This document shows, piece by piece, positions 1 through 10,324 of a DNA stretch of 64,000 nt. Position 1 is the first letter of the stretch, and the number at the start of each line of letters is the position of its first letter. The notes beneath the pieces are model-generated. The model was not told the origin of the DNA and did not search any database. It worked only from the letters and a program-made list of their open reading frames with translations. The translations under genes were made by a program, and so were the position numbers. Source of the DNA: Raffaelea ambrosiae (Eukaryota; Ascomycota; Sordariomycetes; Ophiostomatales; Ophiostomataceae); the NCBI GenBank assembly GCA_002778195.1, contig PCDI01000001.1, forward strand, positions 4,613,869 through 4,677,868. Direction: 5' to 3'.

Positions 1-3000
1 AACGGGACCAGACATTTAAAACGGGGCGGACACCGAAGAGGATCACAACGCAAGGCCCAGCGTCCGATGCGTCGGTCGGCGGCATCACGGGCCGGCAGAC
101 GCTAGGCGCCAGCAGCCTGATTGACGTGCCCAGCGAGCACCGTCATGTGCTGTACTTTGAGTTTGTGGACGAGGATCTGAAGCGCGAGATGGCCAGCGCC
201 AAGACGGGCGAGCCGGTGCGGTCGACGCGGATGCTCCGCGAGGAGCAGCTCAAGCTGCCGCAGTACAGCCAGAAGCAGATGATGGCACTGATCGAGAAAC
301 GCAACCGGCGATTTGTGGGCGCCGTGAACGCGTTCCTGGACCGGTGTGAGGGGGCCGGACACGCTGGCGGGGATCCCGTGGCCACGTTGAAGCGGGAGGC
401 GGAGGCGTTCCTTCCTGTGCCCCCGCCGGAGGACGATCTCCCGGGGCAGATTCACGGGGGGGCGGGGGGTGCTCAGCAGCAAAGCGAGATCGACAGCAAC
501 CACGGCATCCCGCCGAGAATTCCTGAGGAGCGCAAGAGCATTGCGGAGATCGTGCAGGAGCTCAAGGACAGCCCGTGGTACTCGGGGCAGATTGTGCCGG
601 ACGGACACCGCGTGTTTGCAGAGCAGGACGCTGTGTACGGCGAGCTCGACTTCCTCATGAGCCAAGATCTGGTGAACGCGCTGTACAACGCCAAGGGCAT
701 CACGCAGTTCTACGCGCACCAGGCGCAGGCGATCAACGCGCTGCACGGCGGGCGCAACGTGGTGGTGGCGACGTCGACCAGCTCGGGCAAGTCGCTCATC
801 TTCCAGCTGCCGGTGGTGCACGCGCTGGAGCAGGACCGCTTGTCGCGCGCGCTCTACATTTTCCCGACCAAGGCGCTCGCGCAGGACCAGAAGCGCAGCC
901 TGCGGGACCTGCTCGCGTACATGCCCGGGCTGGCGGCGGATGCGCTCGTGGAGACGTTTGACGGCGACACGCCGTGGCAGGAGCGCAACGCAATCCGCGA
1001 GACGGCGCGGGTCATCTTCACCAACCCGGACATGCTGCACATGACGATTCTGCCGCAGGAGGAGCGCTGGCGGTCGTTCCTGCAGGCGCTGCGGTACGTC
1101 GTCGTGGACGAGCTGCACTACTACAACGGGCTCATGGGCTCGCACATGGCGTTCATTATGCGGCGGCTGCGTCGGGTGTGTGCGGCGCTGGGCAACGACC
1201 GGGTGCGGTTCATCGCGTGCTCGGCGACGGTGGCGAACCCGGTGGAGCACTTTGCGACGATCTTTGGTGTGACGGACGACACGGACGACACGGGCGTGGA
1301 GCTGGTCGACTTTGACGGCTCGCCATCGGGGCGCAAAGAGTTTCTGTGCTGGAATACGCCGTTCCGGGTGCCGGGCGACCCGGCGAGCGGGCGCGGCAGC
1401 GGGCTGCAGGAGTGCGCGCGGCTGTTCTGCGAGCTGATTCTGCGGGGGGTGCGGGTGATTGCGTTCTGCCGCGTGCGCGAGCAGTGCGAGAAGCTGGTGC
1501 AGGCGGCGCAGGAGCAGCTGGAGGCGCGGGGGCGGCCGGAGTGCACGACGCGGGTGATGGGCTACCGCGGCGGGTACACGCCGCAAGACCGACGGCGCAT
1601 CGAGGCGGACATGTTTGCGGGCCGGCTGGTGGGCATCGTGGCCACCACGGCGCTGGAGCTCGGGGTCGACATTGGCACGCTCGACTGCGTGATGAGCTGG
1701 GGGTTCCCCTACACGATTGCCAACCTGCGGCAGCAGAGCGGCCGCGCCGGGCGGCGGCGGGGCCGCGACTCGCTGTCGATCCTGGTGGGCGACGCGTTCG
1801 CCACGGACCAGCACTACATGCAGAACCCGGACCAGCTGTTCGACCAGCCCCATGGCGCGCTCCAGGTCGACCTGGACAACCTGCTGGTGCGCGAGGGCCA
1901 CGTGCAGTGCGCCGCCTACGAGCTGCCGATCGCGCCGGCCGCGGACGAGCGCTACTTTGGCCCCGGGCTGGCACAGCTCTGCCGCGAGCGACTGGCGTTG
2001 GATGATCAGCTTGGCTTTTATCATTGCCACGACCATTTCCGGCCGCACCCGTGGAAGCTGGTGGCCATCCGCGACACGGAGGACGAGCACTTTGCCATTG
2101 TGGACATTGGGCGCGACCCGCCGGTGGTGCTGGAGGAGCTGGAGGCGTCGCGGGCGACGTTTACGCTGTACGACGGCGCCATCTTCTTGCACCAGGGCGC
2201 GACCTACCTGGTCAAGGACTTTGACCCGGGCCGGCGCATGGCGCGCGTGGAGCGGGTGCGCGTGGACTGGACGACGCAGCAGCGCGACTACACGGACGTG
2301 GACCCGATCGAGACGCAGGCCGTGCGGAGGATTGGGAAGCACGGGGGGGGGAGGAAGCGATTCGCTGGCAAGGGTGGGTCTGGGTCTGGGTCTGGGTCTG
2401 GGTCTGGGTCGGCGTCGTCCGGGCGGGCCTATCTGGGCCGGGTGCGCATCACGCAGCAGGTGTTTGGGTATTTCAAGGTGGACAAGCGCGAGCGGATCCT
2501 GGACGCGGTGCAGGTGGACAACCCGCCGGTGGTGCGGCACAGCAAGGGCACGTGGCTGGACGTGCCGGCGGCGGGGCTGGCGGTGCTGGCGCGGCGGCGG
2601 CTGCACTTTGCGGCGGCGATCCACGCGGCCGAGCACGCGGTGCTGGGCCTGCTGCCAGCGTTTGTGGTGGCGCTGCCGGGCGACGTGCGCACCGAGTGCA
2701 AGAGCCACCTGAAAGAGTTCCAGGACGCGCGCAAGACGACGGCCCGCAAGCGGCCGGCGCGGCTGACGTTCTACGATGCCAAGGGCGGCGCCGGCGGCAC
2801 GGGCATCTCGGCCAAGGCGTTTGACTTTGTGGACGTGCTGCTGCGGCAGGCGCTGGACCGGGTGGAAGGGTGTGCGTGCAGTGCGCTCATCGGCGGCGGC
2901 TTCGATGGACAACGACAACAACAACAACATCCACCGCCATCGCACGGGTGCCCCGAGTGCGTGGTGTCGCAGGTGTGCACGGAGGCGAACAGCGTGCTGA

Positions 3001-3338
3001 GCAAGGCGGGCGCGGTGGTGGTGCTGCGGAGTCTGCTGGGGCTTTCGATTGACGAGGCGCTGCCGATGGGGCCCGAGGAGGGGATCCCTGCGGGGCCGGA
3101 GACGATTGTGCTAGCGCAGCCGGTGCCGGGCGTGCGCGACGAGGGGGGGGAAGAGCAGGAGCAGCAGGAGGAGGAGCAGCAGGATGAGCAGGACCAGCAG
3201 GAGGAGCAGGAGCAAGCAAAAGGAAGAAGAACGGGCGGGAACGAGGGGGTGGTGTTGGAGGGCCATGCTGGTCATGAGGCTGAGGCCGCGAGCACCCGGG
3301 TGAAGATGGAGTTGGAGGCCGCTGAAGAAGGTTCATGA
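1..3338 (+). CDS. HRQ1: HRQ1-type ATP-dependent 3'-5' DNA helicase, 5'-truncated by the window edge
   Basis: Superfamily 2 DNA helicase of the Hrq1/RecQ4-related family, which in fungi acts in the nucleus in interstrand cross-link repair and telomere maintenance. The frame is open from base 3 with no stop or convincing start, so the true start lies outside the window. Visible motifs: Walker A TSTSSGKS (771-794), motif II DELH (1107-1118), motif III SAT (1221-1229), and motif VI QQSGRAGR (1731-1754) at the end of helicase lobe 2. The C-terminal DUF1998-type metal-binding region shows two Cys pairs (2871/2877 and 2949/2958) separated by a Gln/His/Pro low-complexity insertion. A hexamer repeat at 2376-2411 encodes a Gly-Ser linker. 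After the Cys region the protein ends in an unusual Glu/Gln-rich tail (about 3145-3335). No intron is needed in the visible part. The family assignment is firm; the length of the missing N-terminus is unknown. Confidence 0.9.
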   Translation, partial: RDQTFKTGRTPKRITTQGPASDASVGGITGRQTLGASSLIDVPSEHRHVLYFEFVDEDLKREMASAKTGEPVRSTRMLREEQLKLPQYSQKQMMALIEKRNRRFVGAVNAFLDRCEGAGHAGGDPVATLKREAEAFLPVPPPEDDLPGQIHGGAGGAQQQSEIDSNHGIPPRIPEERKSIAEIVQELKDSPWYSGQIVPDGHRVFAEQDAVYGELDFLMSQDLVNALYNAKGITQFYAHQAQAINALHGGRNVVVATSTSSGKSLIFQLPVVHALEQDRLSRALYIFPTKALAQDQKRSLRDLLAYMPGLAADALVETFDGDTPWQERNAIRETARVIFTNPDMLHMTILPQEERWRSFLQALRYVVVDELHYYNGLMGSHMAFIMRRLRRVCAALGNDRVRFIACSATVANPVEHFATIFGVTDDTDDTGVELVDFDGSPSGRKEFLCWNTPFRVPGDPASGRGSGLQECARLFCELILRGVRVIAFCRVREQCEKLVQAAQEQLEARGRPECTTRVMGYRGGYTPQDRRRIEADMFAGRLVGIVATTALELGVDIGTLDCVMSWGFPYTIANLRQQSGRAGRRRGRDSLSILVGDAFATDQHYMQNPDQLFDQPHGALQVDLDNLLVREGHVQCAAYELPIAPAADERYFGPGLAQLCRERLALDDQLGFYHCHDHFRPHPWKLVAIRDTEDEHFAIVDIGRDPPVVLEELEASRATFTLYDGAIFLHQGATYLVKDFDPGRRMARVERVRVDWTTQQRDYTDVDPIETQAVRRIGKHGGGRKRFAGKGGSGSGSGSGSGSASSGRAYLGRVRITQQVFGYFKVDKRERILDAVQVDNPPVVRHSKGTWLDVPAAGLAVLARRRLHFAAAIHAAEHAVLGLLPAFVVALPGDVRTECKSHLKEFQDARKTTARKRPARLTFYDAKGGAGGTGISAKAFDFVDVLLRQALDRVEGCACSALIGGGFDGQRQQQQHPPPSHGCPECVVSQVCTEANSVLSKAGAVVVLRSLLGLSIDEALPMGPEEGIPAGPETIVLAQPVPGVRDEGGEEQEQQEEEQQDEQDQQEEQEQAKGRRTGGNEGVVLEGHAGHEAEAASTRVKMELEAAEEGS
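2376..2411 (+). repeat. In-frame (GGGTCT)n hexamer repeat inside HRQ1
   Basis: Six consecutive 6-bp units (the last ends in G rather than T) read in frame as Gly-Ser repeats between the helicase core and the C-terminal domain. The repeat number can change without breaking the frame, so it is a likely length polymorphism. Confidence 0.9.
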
Positions 3339-4385
3339 GTACGGGAGACGAAGACGTGGATGGCCGGGATCTTGGTTGGGGCCTGGGCCGTGCAGTAGAT
3401 GCTGGCGTTGGGATGTCTCCATGTATACGGGCTGGAGTTTGGGTTGCGATGTAGGTGATAGTTCTATGTTCACGATTGGTAGGCAGAGCTATTTCTTGTA
3501 GGACTCCATACATACTGTTGTCATACGTCAGACTATTGATGTACACTCATCTCTCTCAACTTCTTGTCCCAGCAATCGATTGCGTTGCACAAAAAAAAAG
3601 GCCCCAAAGCAGGCAAACGAGTCGATCACTCCAGTCCCACAAGCCGAGGGAACACCAGCGGAATACAACCAACCACAGGCATGGTCAGAGGCCACAGGCA
3701 TGGTCAGAGGCCGTCACAGCCATTGGCTTACCAGGCATGCGCGGTGCACGGCACATCAGTGAATGCAGACTGGTCTGGTGCTACTGGTCGGGCTGGTCTT
3801 GCCGGTCGGACTGGTCTAACTGATACTGTAATACCTGTAGTTGGAAACACCGGTGCTTCAGCCCGCATGTGCCGAGGTCCAAGCACGCTGCTGCTCCGCC
3901 TTTGGCTGCTGAATCGGCCGGCGTTCCCCCACACTTTGGGGGGGGTTTTAGGCTCTCCATTAGCACTGCAAGTCGGGGAAAGGCCCCCCCCATCCTTCTT
4001 TTCTCCAGGTTGCCTTCATCCTGGGGACGTCGTTCACTCCCTCTCTTGTTCCCATTTACTTTTTGTACTTTTTTTTCTATTTTTCTTCTTTTCTGGCACA
4101 TCCCATCTCTTGCCCCCCCCCCCTTTGTCGTCGCTGCGTCCTCTGGTCACAATTGGCATTGGCCTGCTTGCCCCTTTCTTCATCCCATCTTTCTTGTCTG
4201 TCCTTCTTTCTCGGGCTTGCCTGGTCCCGTCATTGACACGTGCCTCGGCAGTTTAGTCAGCATCGCAACCTCAACCGCGAACGTCTCGACCTCCTTCGAT
4301 CACGAACCTCCCTGGAGCGAGGCGCATCCGAGCTCGTTTTCTTGTCAATCCAGTCTCGGTCTTCTTCCTACGCTCGCCCTCCACC
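3339..4385. other. Intergenic: HRQ1 3' region and ECI1-like promoter/leader
   Basis: No supportable gene. It holds a perfect 19-bp direct repeat (3674-3692 and 3693-3711), a degenerate tract of CTGGTC units near 3770-3825, and a strongly pyrimidine-rich stretch (about 4000-4385) that probably includes the leader of the downstream isomerase gene. Its start codon has a good context (ccaccATGc). Confidence 0.6.
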
Positions 4386-5464
4386 ATGCCGGACGAGGAC
4401 ATCCCCAAGATCGTCTCGGTCGCCTACGAGGGCCGCCTCGCCACCATCACCATCGACAACCCGTCCAAGCTCGGCGCCCTGGCCCTGCCGCAGTACTTTG
4501 ACCTCGCCCAGGCCATGCGCGAGGTCGCCGCCCACGACGAAGTCTTCATCACCCTCCTGACCGGCACCGGCCGCTTCTTCTCGGCGTACGTTTTTTGTTT
4601 CCTCGTTTTTTGTTTCCTCGTTTTTTGTTTCCTCGTTTTTTGTCTCCTCGCTTCGCTCGTTTTCTTTTTTGTTTCCTCGCTTCGCTCGTCCCTTCTCTTG
4701 TTTTGTCTTCGCTCGTTTTCTTTGTTTCCTCGCTTCGCTCGTTCCTTCTCTTGTTTTGTCTTCGCTCCGCTCATTCCTCGCTTCGCTCGTCTTGCTTCGC
4801 TCGTCCAGTTTTTCACTAACTCCCCCCCCCCCCCCCCAGCGGCGCCGACGTCACCATTGCCCGTGATGTCCCCAACGACAACCCCCGCCAGGTCTACGAG
4901 CACTGGCTCCGCTCCTTTGTCGCCAACAACCTCAACATTGCCCGCGCCTTCTACACCCACCCCAAGATCCTGGTCGTCGGCCTCAACGGCCCCGCCGTCG
5001 GCCTCTCGGCCGCCCTCGTCGGCTTCGCCGACTTTGTCTACTGCACGCCCGCCACCTTCTTGCTCACCCCCTTCTCCTCCCTCGGTCTCGTCGCCGAGGG
5101 CGGCGCCTCCATCGGCCTCGTCCAGCGCCTCGGCCGCGCCCGCGCCATGGAGGCCCTCATCATGAGCAAGCGCATCAACGCCGACGAGCTCCTCGCCTGC
5201 GGCTTCGCCAACGCCGTCTTCGACGAACCCGACCACGTCGCCTTCCAGGCCCGCGTCCGCCAGGAGATCGACGACCGCCTCGGCGACCACCTCGTCGGCG
5301 ACAGCCTGCTCGGCATCAAGAAGCTCGTCCGCCGCCCCGACCAGGCCACCCTCGACACCCAGAACGTCCACGAGGTCTTTGCCGGCCTCGACCGCTTCCT
5401 CTCGGGCGTGCCCCAGGAGGAGTTCCGCAAGCTCTTCATGGGCGAGAAGAGGCACAAGCTATAG
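4386..5464 (+). CDS. ECI1: Delta3,delta2-enoyl-CoA isomerase / enoyl-CoA hydratase-family protein, peroxisomal
   Basis: Crotonase-fold enzyme of the Eci1/Dci1 type, which shifts 3-enoyl-CoA to 2-trans-enoyl-CoA during beta-oxidation of unsaturated fatty acids. Two exons, 4386-4585 and 4840-5464; the 254-nt intron has GTACGT, a CACTAAC branch site at 4814-4820 and a C-run before AG. The product is 274 aa, close to the yeast enzymes. Visible features are the oxyanion-hole block SAGAD at the splice junction, a second block NGPAVGLSAAL, and LGLVAEGGAS, whose Glu matches the position of the catalytic Glu of yeast Eci1. It ends in His-Lys-Leu, a PTS1 variant like the HKL/HRL ends of yeast Dci1/Eci1, so peroxisomal import is expected. 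The gene converges with COG1. Isomerase rather than hydratase is an inference from these matches. Confidence 0.85.
4586..4839 (+). repeat. Intron of the ECI1-like gene filled with two minisatellite families
   Basis: After the donor, a 15-bp unit (T6 then GTTTCCTCG) occurs four times at 4591-4650, the last with one change. Then a roughly 40-nt block beginning CCTCGCTTCGCTCG recurs near 4675 and 4729, with partial copies up to 4804. A run of about 16 C residues precedes the acceptor. The intron is several times longer than most others here. Confidence 0.85.
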
Positions 5465-5821
5465 GCGTGCATGGGCGCATGGGCGCATGGGCGGCGTAGG
5501 CAGACCACCGGCGGGGAACCGGTTCTTGTCGACCAGCATACGGTGAAACGGCCTGTAGACGAGAGAGAGGAAGAAGAAAACCAGTCTGGGAATGCTTGCA
5601 TGTGTATTGGTTTATTAATTATAGTCTCCTGTGTGTACACAGTCACAACCAAGTGCAGAAACCGCAAGGATTGTGCGCTACGCTATGGGTCAAGAGTCGT
5701 AATCTTTTTCTTTTCAGTCCTTCCTGTTTCGGTCCTTCCTTTTTGGGTCCTTTCTTCGTCTTCGATCGTTTGGGCGTCTTCCTGTGTATGTATTGTAATG
5801 CAAACCCCCCCTTTTCCCCTC
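5465..5821. other. Convergent intergenic: ECI1-like and COG1 3' ends
   Basis: A 357-bp gap between two converging genes. It presumably contains both 3' untranslated regions. I see no gene or structured element. Confidence 0.5.
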
Positions 5822-8800
5822 TCACCCCAACAGACCAAACAGCAGGCTCGTCTTCTTCCAGTACTCGTTCGCCGTCTTGGTGATGCGCTGTCGCGCCGTA
5901 GAGTCAACATCTCCCTTGCCGGCATCGTCCTTGCCGGCCCGCGTGTAGACCGCCTCTTCCAGTGCCGCAAGAAGCTGCTTCTTCTGCTTTGGGTCTTCAG
6001 CAGCCGGGCTGGCCAGCCCGCATCGCAGCCAGCCAATGTCAAAGAGCCACTGCAGCAGAAGATCCCGCCGCTGGTCGGTGGTGAGGAGGGGGGTCGTGGC
6101 TTTCGTCGCTTTCGTGTCTGCATGGCCGTTCTGGCCGTTCTGGCCGTTTTGCTTCTCCTCCTTGTCGCCATCCTCTTCTGTTTCTTCGCTGCCTTCTGAC
6201 TCGTCTTTCCCATTCGTTTCCTCATCATTCCCACTCGTTTCCTCGCCCTTCTCTCCGTCTTCTCCCTTCTCTTCCTCTTTCTCTTCTGTCTTCTTCCCTT
6301 CCACCTCCTGCAGATACGCGGCCGTCTGCAGCTTCTCTGTCCACTGTCTGGCCAGGTCTTCGGCCACCTGTCGCTTCAGCTCGGCCACCGCTGCTGGGCT
6401 CCACAGGTCCATCCCGGCGCCGTCCATGGCGGCCGACAGGTCGCGCACAAACTTGAACACGCCCGGCGACGGCGACGACGGCAGAGCCACCAGGCCTGCG
6501 GCCCCGGCGATGCTGTTCTCCCACAGAGCGCGGCCCGCCACGCTCGTCCGGGCCAGGACGGCCGCGCCAAACTTGCCCAGCGGCGGGGCCACCACCACGC
6601 GCACCATTTCCGTGTGCAGGGCAGGCACAATGCCCAGGCCCAGGTTGTCGATCGAGGAGGACGCGAACTCTGTGCTGGCAATCGTCGGCCGCCGGCTCCG
6701 GATCTCGCGCAGCACGCGCACCAGATACATGGCGATCCGTCCCTTGGTCTTGAGCTCGCTGTCGTTTTTGTTGTTGTTTTTGTTGCTGTTCTTGTCGTCG
6801 TCGTCTGCCTGGACCACCTGGGCCCACGCACCCGCCAGCTGCGCGTCCAGATCGCCAAACGCCGTCGCCAGCGCCGCCGCCAGCCGGTCGCGCAGCTGCT
6901 GTGGGTCGTCGCGGCTCAGCGCCTGCTGGCGCTGCGCAATCGTGTCCTCGTCCTCGACCATGTCGTCCACGTCGTTGTCCCACCGCTGCCGCCGCAGCTC
7001 GTCCACCATGGCCTCGACGTCGTCCACCACGTGCCGCCACGACGCGTACGACGCCGCCGCCTTGGCCACCGCGTCGCTGCGCCCGTGCAGCCGCGCCACC
7101 ACGTCGCGCACAAACGGCACCGCCCCCGCCGACAGGTCCGTGTCCAGCGGCGCAAACACGCTGTCCGGCGGCCCGTCCAGCTCCGCGCCCCACACGCTCG
7201 CGTGCCGGTCCGTCACCCCGTCGCGCCACGCCGCCAGCGTCGCCGCCACTTCCGACCCCACCAGCCGCAGCTTGCCCACCTTGGCGCCCACCACCGCCAG
7301 CATCTGCTCGTTGAACACCGCCCGCATCTGGTCCAGCAGCGCCGTCGGGTCGAGCCCACGCGCCTTGCTGCTGTCGCGGATCCAGAGCTGCAGCACGCGC
7401 GTGCGCAGGTCCACAATCGTCCGCAGATCCAGCGGCGTGCCCGCCGGTGCGAGCGTGGCCGCCGCCGCGCCCGCCTGCGCCGTCGGGCTGATCGTCGTCG
7501 CCATGGCCTTGCGCAGCCCGCCCAGCAGCACCTCGCCGCCGCGCTCGGCCCACTTGGTCAGCATCTCGCGGGCCTGCGCCGCGTCGAGGTCGTCGTGCCG
7601 GATGTACGGCTTGAAGCACTGCACGTCGTCGCCGCACCAGCGCGCGTACACGTCCAGCCGCAGCGCCTCGATGTGGCGCAGGGCGTCGTCGTCCAGCAGC
7701 GCGCGCTTCTTGAGCCCCAGCAGGGCCTCGGGCAGCCGGTGCGGCAGCAGCGCCTGCACATCGAGCAGCGTCTTCGTGTACAGAGCCAGTCCGCGGAGCA
7801 CGTGCTCGCCGCGGTCGACGCGGCGGTCGCGCGGGTTGTCGTCGTCCGTGCTCGGCGTCGCCGGGTGGTGGTGCTGGTGGTGCGGGTGGTCGAGGGCGTC
7901 AAACGCCAGGGCCATGGCCTGGCTGCGCACGTGCAGCAGCTGCCACAGCACATCGCGAGCACCCGAGGTCGTGGCCAGACTGTGCGCACAGAGCGCCTTG
8001 AGAAGGTCGTCGCGGCTGGCCGCGCCTGCTGCTGCCGCCGCCGTAGAGGACCGCATCCCCGCTGCTGCCGTCGTCGCGCTGCTGACAATGCTGCCGCCGC
8101 CGTCGTCGTCGTCGTTGATGTCGCTGTCGTCGTCGTTGCCGTCGTCGGCCGTGTCCCCGGAAGACGCGTGCATCGCTGATGTCGGCACGCTGTGCTCGAG
8201 GATCTCGACAATGTCTCGCAGGCGTCGCCGCAGGTTGCCCAGCGTCTTCTTGGAGGTTTGTATGGATGTGCGGATGGCTGCCTCCTCGTCTGTCACAACA
8301 TCGGCTGCTGCTGCTGCTGCTGCTGCCGCCGCCGCTGCCGCCGCCGCCGCCGTCTTGGCAGTCTTGCTTCTGCTGGTTCCGTCGCCTTCTGCCATCTCGC
8401 CCAGGCTCGTGATCAGCAGCCGGCTGAGCATCAGCACTTTGGCTGCCAGCACCAGCCGCTCACCCCAGCTCAGCAGCTCCTGGCCCCGGTGTCTGCCGCC
8501 TTTTCCGCCGCCTCCTCCGCGGTAGCCCAATCTGCTGCTGCTGCCGTGGTAGTGTTGCTGGGCACCCAGGCTGCCGCTTCGTGAGCGTCCTACTGCTGCT
8601 GCACCAGCTGCGCCGCCGCTGTGGCTGTTGCTGCTGCTGCTGCCACCGATGTAGCTCGCCGGCACCACGACCGACCGCGACAGAAGCCGGGCCACGGTCC
8701 GCGCACACGCCTCGAGCAGACGAGCCCGTGCCACGAGCGCCAGTCCGCGGGGCGTGCTGTTCTTCTTCTCGTCGTCCTCATCGTCCTCGTCGTTGTCGTT

Positions 8801-9130
8801 GTCGTCGTCGTCGATGTCGTTGTGGTTTTCGACAAAGTTGGCCAGTGCTGCTACCTTGCCGCCGACCACGGCGCGGCCGCAGCGCCCTCCCATGCCCCCC
8901 AGCGTGCTCCGCACGGCGTCCATGTCGGTGCGCATCTGCACGATGGCGTCGGCGGTGCCCAGCAGCTCGCGGTACGAGCCGCCGACCTGCGTGCGCAGGC
9001 GGGCTGCCTTGTCTTCGACCTGCACATGGAGGGCTTTGTGGATGGAGCGGATCTGCGGGAGCGTGTGGTTGGACGCGAAGATTTGGGCCGACGTCGTCAG
9101 CAGGCCGACGTCCGGGTCGGAGATGGCCAT
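5822..9130 (-). CDS. COG1: Conserved oligomeric Golgi complex subunit 1
   Basis: COG1 is a lobe A subunit of the COG tethering complex that returns glycosylation enzymes by retrograde transport within the Golgi. The start at 9130 is chosen because the N-terminus from there (MAISDPDVGLL) runs straight into the Vps51/COG1 signature: FASNHTLPQIRSI, then QVGGSYRELLGTADAIVQM (residues about 18-60). The frame extends 61 codons upstream, but that part does not look like the family and includes promoter-like sequence. Single exon, 1102 aa, longer than typical fungal COG1 because of low-complexity insertions: an acidic Asp/Asn stretch, a poly-Ala run (about 8298-8350), and a Glu/Lys-rich segment near the C-terminus (about 6130-6300). 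It ends SLLFGLLG before TGA at 5822. Confidence 0.88.
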   Translation of the reverse strand: MAISDPDVGLLTTSAQIFASNHTLPQIRSIHKALHVQVEDKAARLRTQVGGSYRELLGTADAIVQMRTDMDAVRSTLGGMGGRCGRAVVGGKVAALANFVENHNDIDDDDNDNDEDDEDDEKKNSTPRGLALVARARLLEACARTVARLLSRSVVVPASYIGGSSSSNSHSGGAAGAAAVGRSRSGSLGAQQHYHGSSSRLGYRGGGGGKGGRHRGQELLSWGERLVLAAKVLMLSRLLITSLGEMAEGDGTSRSKTAKTAAAAAAAAAAAAAAAADVVTDEEAAIRTSIQTSKKTLGNLRRRLRDIVEILEHSVPTSAMHASSGDTADDGNDDDSDINDDDDGGGSIVSSATTAAAGMRSSTAAAAAGAASRDDLLKALCAHSLATTSGARDVLWQLLHVRSQAMALAFDALDHPHHQHHHPATPSTDDDNPRDRRVDRGEHVLRGLALYTKTLLDVQALLPHRLPEALLGLKKRALLDDDALRHIEALRLDVYARWCGDDVQCFKPYIRHDDLDAAQAREMLTKWAERGGEVLLGGLRKAMATTISPTAQAGAAAATLAPAGTPLDLRTIVDLRTRVLQLWIRDSSKARGLDPTALLDQMRAVFNEQMLAVVGAKVGKLRLVGSEVAATLAAWRDGVTDRHASVWGAELDGPPDSVFAPLDTDLSAGAVPFVRDVVARLHGRSDAVAKAAASYASWRHVVDDVEAMVDELRRQRWDNDVDDMVEDEDTIAQRQQALSRDDPQQLRDRLAAALATAFGDLDAQLAGAWAQVVQADDDDKNSNKNNNKNDSELKTKGRIAMYLVRVLREIRSRRPTIASTEFASSSIDNLGLGIVPALHTEMVRVVVAPPLGKFGAAVLARTSVAGRALWENSIAGAAGLVALPSSPSPGVFKFVRDLSAAMDGAGMDLWSPAAVAELKRQVAEDLARQWTEKLQTAAYLQEVEGKKTEEKEEEKGEDGEKGEETSGNDEETNGKDESEGSEETEEDGDKEEKQNGQNGQNGHADTKATKATTPLLTTDQRRDLLLQWLFDIGWLRCGLASPAAEDPKQKKQLLAALEEAVYTRAGKDDAGKGDVDSTARQRITKTANEYWKKTSLLFGLLG

Positions 9131-10052
9131 CCTGTCGGGGAAAAAGGGGGTGGGAGGGGAGAGGGGGGTGACTTGTGTCGTGTCCGTGTTGAGGGGTGGT
9201 GTGTCGCTGTTTTCCCCTTCCAAGTGACGTTGACTTGTGGATGCGTGTACCTTAACCAAGTGGAGGGACCCTGAGTGCTGGGATTGGCCAATGAGCTGGT
9301 GTGGGGTACCCATTGCATCTGGGAGCCTCTACGCCCGTCACGTGGACATGGTGGCGTGTAACTCGAGACAACTACATCTCATGGCTTCTCTGCGTTGCAA
9401 TTTGTGTCTTTCTACTCTGTGCCATTACTTGTGATATTCTAGTCTAGGGAAATTTGAAAATCTTGCCTTTTTTTCAGAAGATTTATATTGTAAATGGTTA
9501 ACAGGCATTGTGTGTCATCGACACTATGAGTGGCCTCGACAGGCGACACAACAGAAACAGAAACAAGTTTTTTTTGGACTTTTGTGTTGTTTTTGTTTTT
9601 GTTTTATTTTATTTTTGGTACAAGTAGAACTTTCTAGCATGAATTCTTGTTGGGTGTTTGTCTGGCGACAGAACGTTGAAGGATTTTCTTTTTCTTTTTG
9701 CTACGTCTTAAGTAAAAGCTCTGCGCTTTGACGTAATTTTGTTGCTTTTTCGTTATCTTTTTTACCATTTCACAAAATCAATACAAAGTAATTCGTCGTC
9801 TCTGTACGGAATATATTCGAGTCCGAATATTTTTCATGCTTTTTGCTTTTCGCTTTTAAATTCGAGAAATTTGAGAAATTAAGAATGTGAAATTAGCTAT
9901 GTTTTTGAAAAACGTTTCTGAAAAACGCCTCTCTTTTGTCTGTTGGTTTTTATTCCTTCAATTTTTGGGTATCTCCCACATGGTCCCGGTGCTTCATCCC
10001 TTTCAACATCGTCACGCTTTCTTCTTCGTCCTTGTTCGTCTGTTGTGGAACT

Positions 10053-10324
10053 TTACGGCGTGGCAGGAGGAGTCTCGCCCTTGCATTCGCGACAGTCCTC
10101 GTTTGGGTTATCCTCGTTGACGATGTGCACAGGCTCCCGATTTCTACACATGATTCCGCTCTGGACAGCCGGATAACATCTTGCTATATCGACGAATCGC
10201 AAGACGTCCTCGTCCCGTGCCTCGTGATAGGCCGCACACCCGAAAATGGCATACACGTCATCGCACAACTACAGCTTTCCATCAGCGTCTTTCCTGGGGA
10301 GTTCTGGCTAGTATAAAACTTACG
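10053..10324 (-). pseudogene. Possible small Cys-rich protein gene, apparently lacking a start codon
   Basis: On the minus strand, 10268-10053 encodes about 70 residues with a spaced Cys pattern (FGC...ARC...IMC...CREC) resembling small fungal Cys-rich hypothetical proteins. It is directly preceded by a plausible 55-nt intron: donor GTAAGT at 10323-10318, CTGAT branch-like site, TGTAG acceptor ending at 10269. A TATA-like ATATAT lies at about 10433-10440. The upstream exon has no ATG, and the first ATG after the acceptor is in a different frame that stops soon. This is either a broken gene or a wrongly placed first exon. It sits in the AT-rich stretch. Function unknown; no toxin or effector role is claimed. 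Confidence 0.25.

Noticed and set aside
102..2945. 947-codon open frame antisense to HRQ1
   Set aside because: Arg/His/Pro-rich shadow of GC-biased codons; no domain motif, while the plus strand has all helicase motifs.
6036..8525. 829-codon plus-strand frame over COG1
   Set aside because: Ser/Arg-rich shadow frame; the minus strand carries the COG1 signature and natural composition.
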